From an uncultured Rubrobacteraceae bacterium (GTDB taxonomy: Bacteria; Actinomycetota; Rubrobacteria; Rubrobacterales; Rubrobacteraceae): a DNA stretch of 11,707 nucleotides. Each line of letters opens with the position of its first letter. Within the stretch, counting starts at the first letter, position 1. The translations under genes were made by a program, and so were the position numbers. The notes beneath the pieces are model-generated. The model did not search any database. It was not told the origin of the DNA and saw nothing but the letters and a program-made list of their open reading frames with translations. Below, piece after piece: positions 7,127 through 11,707 of this stretch. The stretch covers positions 456-12,162 of the forward strand of contig CADCVI010000078.1 of assembly GCA_902806105.1 (NCBI GenBank). Direction: 5' to 3'.

Positions 7127-7152
7127 AGTGATCTAGATCAGTGATCCAGGTC
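7127..7152. repeat. Tandem palindromic 13-bp repeat, possible operator
   Basis: AGTGATCTAGATC is followed directly by AGTGATCCAGGTC; the units differ at two positions. With its neighbouring base, the first unit contains a perfect 12-bp palindrome TGATCTAGATCA (7129-7140). The second contains GTGA-n6-TCAC (7141-7154). The pair lies about 30-55 bp upstream of the LPXTG gene's -35 box. The regulator is unknown. Confidence 0.6.
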
Positions 7153-7182
7153 ACCCCGACGGCCCCCGTCTCGCTACCTGTG

Positions 7183-7212
7183 TTGACAATGATTGTCATT
7201 TTCAACTATGTT
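7183..7212 (+). promoter_or_regulatory. Sigma-A-type promoter of the LPXTG gene
   Basis: A consensus -35 TTGACA (7183-7188) is followed, after 18 bp, by a TATGTT -10 (7207-7212, 4 of 6 matches). This would place transcription start near 7219 and give a leader of about 45 bases before the ATG at 7265. The Fur-type dyad overlaps the -35 box and the spacer, a classic repressor arrangement. Confidence 0.65.
7184..7198. promoter_or_regulatory. Perfect 7-1-7 Fur-family operator
   Basis: TGACAAT-G-ATTGTCA is an exact 15-bp inverted repeat of the layout recognised by Fur-family repressors (Fur, Zur, PerR). A second, weaker 7-1-7 dyad overlaps it with a 6-bp shift (TGATTGT-C-ATTTTCA, 7190-7204), as known for two-dimer Fur sites. 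Its position on the -35 element and spacer implies repression of the LPXTG gene when the metal is plentiful. Iron versus zinc cannot be told from sequence alone. Confidence 0.75.
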
Positions 7213-7264
7213 GCTCGCGCTCGTAAGCGTAGGGGCCGAGAGGTCCCAAGAAAGGAGATGGAAG

Positions 7265-7645
7265 ATGAGGAAGACGTTTGCTGTCGCGATCGTGCTGGCT
7301 GCCATGTTGGCCTTCGCGGTGCCGGCCTTCGCCCAGGGCGGATCTGCTAGCGGGGGTGGCTCTGCTAGCGGTGGTGGCGGCTCCGCGAGCGGGGGGGGAT
7401 CCGTCTCAGCCCCGGCTCCGGCCGCTCCGGCTCCGGTCGCTCCGGCCCAGTACGAGGCCCCTGCGGCACCTGTGGAGGAGGCTGCTCCGGTCCAGTACGA
7501 GGCACCCGTGGAGGAGGCAGCTCCGGTTGAGCAGGAAGCGGCGCCGCTCCCGACGACCGGTGGCGTTTCCCCGGTGATGCTGGTCTCCGTGGCGCTGGCC
7601 TCCGTGGTTTTGGTCGGCCTGGTCGCACTGCGGCGCAGGGCCTAG
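7265..7645 (+). CDS. Small LPXTG sortase-anchored, low-complexity surface protein
   Basis: This 126-residue protein is built entirely of export and anchoring signals around an unstructured core. Residues 1-23 are a signal peptide (RKTFAVAIVLAAMLAF, cleavage after AFA). Residues 24-48 are SASGGG-type Gly/Ser repeats. Residues 49-94 are Ala/Pro/Glu-rich with two QYEAP units (62-66, 77-81) and repeated PVEEAAPV. LPTTG (95-99) is a textbook sortase signal, followed by a hydrophobic helix and an RRRA tail. Sortase would cleave after Thr98 and attach a chain of about 75 residues to the cell wall. ATG 7265 is chosen because AAAGGAG lies 7 bases upstream and the signal peptide starts there; an in-frame upstream start at 7193 would fall inside the operator and promoter. 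No enzymatic or NEAT heme-binding domain is present. Function is unknown; a spacer, a glycan-bearing wall protein or a metal-responsive surface coat are possibilities. Confidence 0.88.
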   Translation: MRKTFAVAIVLAAMLAFAVPAFAQGGSASGGGSASGGGGSASGGGSVSAPAPAAPAPVAPAQYEAPAAPVEEAAPVQYEAPVEEAAPVEQEAAPLPTTGGVSPVMLVSVALASVVLVGLVALRRRA

Positions 7646-7668
7646 AGTAGGCTTATCGGGCCTCTTTT

Positions 7669-7697
7669 GGGCGGGGCGTTCGCGTCCCGCCCTTCTT
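7669..7697 (+). terminator. Rho-independent terminator after the LPXTG gene
   Basis: A 10-bp stem (7669-7678 with 7683-7692, GGGCGGGGCG against CGTCCCGCCC with one G-T pair) closes on a TTCG tetraloop and is followed by TTCTT. It lies 24 bp past the LPXTG stop codon and about 30 bp before the epimerase start. It probably isolates the small gene or attenuates read-through. Confidence 0.72.
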
Positions 7698-7723
7698 CGG
7701 TACCGATTGGATAGGAGAACTTG

Positions 7724-8689
7724 GTGAGCAAGGTGTTGGTTACAGGAGCGGCAGGGTTTATAGGATCGCATCTCGTGGATCGGTTGCTGGGGGCTGGGTA
7801 CGAGGTTGCGGGCCTCGACTGCTTCACCGACTACTACTCGCCGGAGGTGAAGCGAAGGAACCTGTCCCGTGCCCTCGCCCACGAGCGGTTCACCCTGATC
7901 GAGGGCGACCTCCTGAGGCTGGACCTCGACGATGTGATCGGCGGTGTGGACGGGGTGGCGCACCTGGCCGGGGAGCCGGGCGTGAGAGCTAGCTGGGGGG
8001 AGAGGTTCCCGACCTACCTGGAGCGCAACGTGCAGACCACTCAGCGGTTGTTGGAAGCGGCCTCGCGGGAGGGCTTGAAGCACTTCGTGTACGCGTCTTC
8101 TTCCTCGATCTACGGGTCGAGCGACGGGGGGCCGGTGGCCGAGGATGGCGCGCTGAAGCCCGCCTCGCCCTACGGGATGAGCAAGGCCGCCGCCGAGGAA
8201 CTGATTCGGCTGTACGCGAGAGAGAAGGGCGTGACGTCGACGGTACTGCGCTACTTCACCGTGTACGGTCCCCGCCAGCGACCCGAGATGGCCCTCTCGC
8301 GGTTCATCTCGGCGATCTCGTCCGGGGAGCCCGTCGAGGTCTTCGGTGATGGCTCTCAGGCTCGCGAGATGACCTACGTTTCGGACGTGGTCGAGGCGAC
8401 CGTGGCCGCCCTGGAGACGGAGCCGAAGGAGCCGACGCGAGCCTACAACGTCGGCGGGGGGACGCGCACGACGGTAGGCCGGCTGGTGAGCCTGGTCGGG
8501 GAGGTTCTCGGGGAGAGGACCGAGGTGCGGTATTGTCCGCCCGTCCCGGGGGACGTACGTTCCACGTGGGCCGACCTTGGGCGTTCGAGGCGGGAGCTCG
8601 GCTACGAGCCCCGCGTCTCGCTCGAGGAGGGCGTGGAGCAGCAGGTGCGCTGGGCGCTCGCCGAGCGGCGCGCCCTGGCCGCGGTCTGA
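7724..8689 (+). CDS. NAD-dependent sugar-nucleotide epimerase/dehydratase (extended SDR, GalE-like)
   Basis: This 321-residue cytoplasmic enzyme is a complete extended short-chain dehydrogenase. It has the Rossmann motif GAAGFIG (8-14), an acidic residue after strand 2 (Asp32) for NAD ribose, HLAG (80-83), and SSSSIYG (125-131) with the catalytic Ser region. The active-site YGMSK (Tyr150, Lys154) and a substrate-domain stretch YFTVYGPRQRPEMA follow. The GVRASW segment is common among UDP-glucuronate and UDP-glucose 4-epimerase-like members. The exact sugar cannot be fixed from sequence. GTG 7724 is preferred because AGGAG lies 6 bases upstream; the adjacent TTG 7721 would leave only 3. Eight bases separate its stop from the following GT-C gene, so it probably supplies an activated sugar to that pathway. 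A UDP-xylose synthase or dTDP-glucose dehydratase is less likely but not excluded. Confidence 0.88.
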   Translation: MSKVLVTGAAGFIGSHLVDRLLGAGYEVAGLDCFTDYYSPEVKRRNLSRALAHERFTLIEGDLLRLDLDDVIGGVDGVAHLAGEPGVRASWGERFPTYLERNVQTTQRLLEAASREGLKHFVYASSSSIYGSSDGGPVAEDGALKPASPYGMSKAAAEELIRLYAREKGVTSTVLRYFTVYGPRQRPEMALSRFISAISSGEPVEVFGDGSQAREMTYVSDVVEATVAALETEPKEPTRAYNVGGGTRTTVGRLVSLVGEVLGERTEVRYCPPVPGDVRSTWADLGRSRRELGYEPRVSLEEGVEQQVRWALAERRALAAV

Positions 8690-8697
8690 ACCCCGGG

Positions 8698-10746
8698 GTG
8701 ATCGAAGCCGCCCTCATTATCCTCGTGCCTGTCGTGCTCTACCTGCCGGGCCACTTCCTGGGCGGCTCCCTCGCTCGAAAGGGCGACGGCTGGACGGAGT
8801 CGACGCTGCTGCGCATCTCGTGCGCCATCGCCGTCGCGACCCCCATCCTGGTACTTCTGGCCCTGATGGGGTGGTTCAGGGCGCCCGTGCTGCTGGCGTG
8901 TTTCGCGGCGGCCACCGTCGTTGCCTGGGCGCTGGCGCGGAGGGGGAGTCAACCCGTCCGTCGGCCCTTCGAGCGGTGGGATCTCGCCCTCTACGCGCTC
9001 GTGGTCGCGAGCTTCTCGCTCTATGGCAACCCTGCGGAGTACGTGTTGAAGGACCGGGATCCCGGGGTCTACGCGGTGGTCGCCGCGAAGCTCGCTCGTA
9101 CAGGGGAACTCCTCACGCGCGACCCCCTGGTCGGCGCCGTATCCGCCTTCCACGAGTTTGCCGACGGGGCGAAGCACTCCGGCTTCTTTATCCAGGGGGA
9201 CGACCTTCTGGTACCCCAGTTTTTCCCAGGACCTTTCGCCCTCCTGGGCCTCGGCAACATGGTGGGGGGCTCGTGGGCCGGTTTGTACGTGGTGCCCGTC
9301 TTCGGGGCGCTGGCGGTGGGCATGGCGTTCTTGCTCGGCTCGGAGCTGTTCGGCCGGTGGGCGGGGCTCGTCGGGGCTGCCCTTCTGGCGACGAGCTACA
9401 CCCAGGTCTGGTGGTCCCGCTATCCCTCGAGCGAGGTTCTGACGCAGTTCTTTATCCTGGCGGGTCTGTGGCTCGCGGCCCGGTTCGTGCGAGGCGGCGA
9501 CGCGACGACGGGGCTGATGGCTGGCCTGCTCTTCGGCGGGGCGATGCTGGTGCGGGTTGACGCTTTTCTGGCCGCGCTCGCGATCCCGGCTCTCGTCGCG
9601 TACGATCTCCTCCTCGGACGCTCGCTGTCGCGCTGGGCGTTCGTGTGCGTCCCGCCGCTGATCCTGGGCGGAGGGGCCCTTCTCTACCTGTGGACCGTCG
9701 GAGGTCGCTACCTGAACATCATCGAGGATCTTCACGTCCCGGCCGGGAGCCTGCGCCTCTCCGTTTATGCTCTGGGTGCCTCGCTGCTCCTGGCGTTTCT
9801 CATCTGGTTTGCGCGCAGGTGGGGGAGGGCCGGCATCGAGGGTCTGCTGGAGGCTCGCGGGCGAAGCGCAGCCCTTATCGCGGCCGCGGTCGTGTCCGGG
9901 GCCGCCTTGTGGGCCTACTTCGTGATGCCGGAGCCCTGGGCGGGGCTGCCCGAGTACTGGGGCGGTCGCGAGGATCCCATGGCCGAGTTTCACGCCTACG
10001 ACCGGCAGGTCGTGGTGAGGATGGTGTGGTTTCTTACCCCCGCCGTGGCGCTCCTTGGGATGGCGGGGTTCCTGCTCGCGTCGTACCGGCTCGACCGGGC
10101 ACGGGCTCTTTTTCTGGGGGCGGTCCTGGCGTTCGGGGTTCTGTACGTCGCCGCGCCGAACGTGGCGCCGGATCTGCCCTGGGCGACCCGCCGGTTCGTG
10201 CCGGCCGTCTTCCCCGGGGTGAGCCTGCTCGCGGGTTACGCGGCGGTGGAGGCGGGACGGGCGCTCGGGAGGGCGTGGGACGCGCGGGCCGGGGCCGCGC
10301 TCGCGGCTGTGCTCGCGGCCGTCGCGCTAGGCTGGTCCGCGTACGTGGCCTGGCCCGTCTACGGCGTGCGAGAGCTTGCGGGGGCCGCGGAGGGGATCGA
10401 GAGCCTGGAGGATGCAGTGCCTCCATCCCGGGTGATCTACGTCGAGACTCCCGCCGAGGATTACGCTGCTACCCTGGACTACCTCTACGGGCGACCGGTT
10501 CTGGTTTATCACAGGGATCAGCTCCAGAAGGAGCTGCCGAAGCTGCGCGAGGCCGGGCTGCTGGAGGACGCCGCCTTCGTGACCGTGGAGGAGTGGCCCA
10601 AGCCCGTCTTCCCGGGCCTGAAGCTTCGCAAGGTCGGCGAGGAGAAGGTGAGCTTCCTCCGGCTCGAGGATGGGTTCAAGGAGGTGCCGCGGGAAGCTTA
10701 CGTGGAGCAGCAGGGGTTCAAGATCTTCGAGCTGGAGGCGGGATGA
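8698..10746 (+). CDS. GT-C membrane glycosyltransferase-like protein (ArnT/PMT family), paralog 2
   Basis: This 682-residue multi-pass membrane protein is homologous over its full length to the product of 5037-7076. It shares YLPGHFLGG...RKGDGW near the N-terminus, RDPGVY (120-125, candidate catalytic Asp121), QVWWSRYPSSEVLTQFF, NVAPDLPWATRRFVPAVFPG and a soluble C-terminal tail containing YLYGRPVL. The start is GTG 8698, eight bases after the epimerase stop. It aligns with the paralog's N-terminus and is probably reached by coupled translation, since no strong ribosome site is present. The frame is open further upstream (to 8533), but that part only overlaps the epimerase and reads as low-complexity Arg/Gly sequence. 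The gene overlaps the next by ATGA. Like its paralog it probably transfers a lipid-linked sugar outside the membrane; donor and acceptor are unknown. The two copies may differ in acceptor or act in sequence. Confidence 0.8.
   Translation: MIEAALIILVPVVLYLPGHFLGGSLARKGDGWTESTLLRISCAIAVATPILVLLALMGWFRAPVLLACFAAATVVAWALARRGSQPVRRPFERWDLALYALVVASFSLYGNPAEYVLKDRDPGVYAVVAAKLARTGELLTRDPLVGAVSAFHEFADGAKHSGFFIQGDDLLVPQFFPGPFALLGLGNMVGGSWAGLYVVPVFGALAVGMAFLLGSELFGRWAGLVGAALLATSYTQVWWSRYPSSEVLTQFFILAGLWLAARFVRGGDATTGLMAGLLFGGAMLVRVDAFLAALAIPALVAYDLLLGRSLSRWAFVCVPPLILGGGALLYLWTVGGRYLNIIEDLHVPAGSLRLSVYALGASLLLAFLIWFARRWGRAGIEGLLEARGRSAALIAAAVVSGAALWAYFVMPEPWAGLPEYWGGREDPMAEFHAYDRQVVVRMVWFLTPAVALLGMAGFLLASYRLDRARALFLGAVLAFGVLYVAAPNVAPDLPWATRRFVPAVFPGVSLLAGYAAVEAGRALGRAWDARAGAALAAVLAAVALGWSAYVAWPVYGVRELAGAAEGIESLEDAVPPSRVIYVETPAEDYAATLDYLYGRPVLVYHRDQLQKELPKLREAGLLEDAAFVTVEEWPKPVFPGLKLRKVGEEKVSFLRLEDGFKEVPREAYVEQQGFKIFELEAG
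9281..9419 (+). repeat. Near-identical 139-bp block shared with 5611-5749 (copy 2)
   Basis: This is the partner of the 139-bp block in the first GT-C gene: 3 mismatches, two synonymous codon changes and one Ile/Val change. It encodes residues 195-241 here. Confidence 0.93.
9526..9576 (+). repeat. Identical 51-bp block shared with 5856-5906 (copy 2)
   Basis: This is the partner of the 51-bp identical block in the first GT-C gene, at the same 3670-bp offset. Confidence 0.92.
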
Positions 10747-11678
10747 AGCGGCGGCTCGCGCTGGTCTTCGGCGGGCTCGGCCTGCTGCTCGTGCTCGCCT
10801 TCGTTCTGGCGGGGGTGGACCTCCGGGGGGCCTGGGCGTACGCGGTCGATCATCCCTTCGAGGTGGCGCTCGCCGCCGTGGCCTACACGGCGGCGTTCGC
10901 GCTAAGGGCTGCATCGTGGCGCCCGCTGATCGGCGCCCCGATCCCGCTCCCAAAGCTCTTCAACCTCCTTATGGGCGCCCTGTTCCTCAACCATGCCGCC
11001 CCGGCCAAGGCGGGCGACCTCGCCCGCATGTACGCCCTCTCGCGCCGGGTGCCCGCCGGGCGCGCCGTCGCGAGCGTCGTGCTGAGCAGGATCGTGGACC
11101 TCGTGGGCCTGCTCGCGGTGCTCGCGGCGGCGTTGGCTCTCGCCGGGGCCGGGGGGTGGGGGAGGCTGCTTCTCCCCGCCCTGGCCGTCGCCGGGGCGGT
11201 GGGTGGCCTGTTCCTGCTCGCCCGCCTGCGGCTGCCCGCCTCCCTTGGCGCCCGGTTTGGCGCCGTCGAGAAGGTCTTGAGCAGCGCGCGCGAGGCGCTC
11301 GGGGAGACCAGCCGTGGAGCCCTGCTACGGGCGTTCGCGTTCGCGGCGCCGGCGTGGGTGCTCGAGGCGGGCATCCTTTACGTCGTGGGGCGGGGTCTCG
11401 GGCTGGGGCTCTCCCCGGCGGAGGTCGTAGCCGCTACCTGCTTCGCGGTGCTCGTCGCGGCCGTGCCGCTCACGCCCGGGGCCCTGGGGACGTACGAGGC
11501 CGGGATGGTCGCCATCCTGCTAGCGTTCGGCGCCTCAGCCGAGCTCGCGTTCGCCGCCGCCGTCATCACGCACGCCATGAAATTTTTGTACGCTTTTGCA
11601 GCCGCGCCCTTCGCTTTCGGGGAAGGATTCGCGGCGCTGGAGAAAGGAAAGGTGAGGCCCGATGAAGTCCGCTTCTAA
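10743..11678 (+). CDS. Flippase-like membrane protein (UPF0104 / lysylphosphatidylglycerol synthase TM domain)
   Basis: This 311-residue integral membrane protein has about eight hydrophobic helices. Family-like motifs are FLNHAAPAKAGDLARMY (81-97), where the Asn, Pro, Gly-Asp and Arg positions are typical, and PLTPGALGTYEAG (242-254), matching the conserved P-x-TPGxLGxxE of the last third. Relatives include the membrane domain of MprF and the AglD/UPF0104 proteins, which often sit in polysaccharide or lipid-glycan clusters and are thought to move or process lipid-linked molecules. There is no C-terminal aminoacyl-transferase domain, so it is not a complete MprF. The start ATG 10743 overlaps the GT-C stop (ATGA), indicating translational coupling; the open frame upstream of it only overlaps the GT-C gene. 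Its end overlaps the following gene by 17 bp. A role in handling the lipid-linked sugar used by the GT-C enzymes is inferred from context. Confidence 0.85.
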   Translation: MKRRLALVFGGLGLLLVLAFVLAGVDLRGAWAYAVDHPFEVALAAVAYTAAFALRAASWRPLIGAPIPLPKLFNLLMGALFLNHAAPAKAGDLARMYALSRRVPAGRAVASVVLSRIVDLVGLLAVLAAALALAGAGGWGRLLLPALAVAGAVGGLFLLARLRLPASLGARFGAVEKVLSSAREALGETSRGALLRAFAFAAPAWVLEAGILYVVGRGLGLGLSPAEVVAATCFAVLVAAVPLTPGALGTYEAGMVAILLAFGASAELAFAAAVITHAMKFLYAFAAAPFAFGEGFAALEKGKVRPDEVRF

Positions 11679-11707
11679 GTTCGAGATCGTCGCTGCCCGG
11701 TGCTGGA
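11662..11707 (+). CDS. Start of an unidentified gene, runs off the window
   Basis: Fifteen codons are visible (MKSASKFEIVAARCW) from ATG 11662, which lies inside the last codons of the flippase-like gene in another frame. GGTGAGG sits about 4 bases upstream of the ATG, a usable ribosome site. The 17-bp overlap and shared direction suggest it belongs to the same operon. The visible part is too short to assign a family; a further glycan-pathway enzyme would fit the context but is a guess. Confidence 0.6.
   Translation, partial: MKSASKFEIVAARCW

Larger units (their letters stand above)
7077..7264. other. Regulatory intergenic region upstream of the LPXTG gene
   Basis: This 188-bp region holds no gene. 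In order it contains a tandem pair of palindromic 13-bp units (7127-7152), the TTGACA promoter with an embedded Fur-type dyad (7183-7212), and a strong ribosome binding site, AAAGGAG (7251-7257). No convincing terminator for the upstream GT-C gene is visible. Distant complementary heptamers AACGGAA (7061-7067) and TTCCGTT (7114-7120) could pair but enclose a long loop. Confidence 0.7.

Noticed and set aside
7193..7264. Earlier start for the LPXTG protein
   Set aside because: It would begin inside the operator and upstream of the likely transcription start, and would bury the signal peptide. ATG 7265 has an ideal ribosome binding site.
7649..7667. Hairpin AGGC...GCCT followed by CTTTT after the LPXTG gene
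   Set aside because: The stem is only 4 bp. The 10-bp hairpin at 7669-7692 just downstream is a far better terminator.
8533..8697. N-terminal extension of the second GT-C protein
   Set aside because: The frame is open upstream of GTG 8698, but it overlaps the well-supported epimerase, reads as Arg/Gly-rich low complexity, and has no counterpart in the paralog.
8602..9993. 463-codon open frame on the minus strand
   Set aside because: It is antisense to the second GT-C gene. A similar antisense frame exists opposite paralog 1, which simply reflects the shared coding sequence.
9645..10742. Long upstream extension of the flippase-like frame
   Set aside because: It lies wholly within the second GT-C gene in another frame and is Arg/Gly-rich. 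The ATG at 10743 with the ATGA overlap and a signal-like hydrophobic start is the real start.
1..11707. CRISPR array, tRNA, rRNA, insertion sequence or phage attachment site
   Set aside because: I saw no regularly spaced repeats, tRNA-like cloverleaf, transposase frame or flanking inverted repeats anywhere in the window.

Overview
The window is GC-rich (roughly 65-70% by eye) with densely packed genes, several non-ATG starts, a polyphosphate-glucokinase-like ROK gene and an LPXTG cell-wall protein. Together these suggest a high-GC Gram-positive bacterium, probably an actinobacterium. A Rubrobacter-like lineage is my guess from gene style and is not proven.

Left part, minus strand (1-4900). 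From the right, a lipoprotein iron-binding protein (4779-3607), a fused double permease (3590-1977) and an ATPase (1975-911) form a compact ferric-iron ABC importer operon of the Fbp/Fut type. Its upstream region carries an AT-rich promoter and a degenerate Fur-type dyad (4874-4888). Behind the ATPase, in the same direction, lies a broken EfeO/imelysin-type iron lipoprotein gene (881-346). Its signal peptide and M75 domain are in different frames, and the domain is cut off before its usual C-terminal half. After that comes the start of a polyphosphate glucokinase gene (199 to beyond base 1).

Right part, plus strand (5037-11707). This looks like a cell-envelope or glycan locus. Two paralogous multi-pass GT-C (ArnT/PMT-like) membrane proteins (5037-7076 and 8698-10746) flank a small LPXTG sortase substrate (7265-7645) and a sugar-nucleotide epimerase (7724-8689). 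The second GT-C gene overlaps by 4 bp a flippase-like (UPF0104 / lysylphosphatidylglycerol synthase membrane-domain) gene (10743-11678). That gene overlaps the start of another gene running off the window (11662 onward).

How the parts may fit together. The LPXTG gene has a TTGACA -35 box buried in a perfect 7-1-7 dyad (TGACAAT-G-ATTGTCA), so it is probably controlled by a Fur-family metal regulator, as the iron importer may be. I infer a metal-responsive, sortase-anchored, unstructured Gly/Ser/Pro/Glu-rich surface protein beside glycan-building membrane enzymes. The two GT-C paralogs share a 139-bp block with only 3 mismatches and a second block of 51 identical bases. Another region that is equally conserved as protein differs at half of its codons, which points to recent gene conversion.
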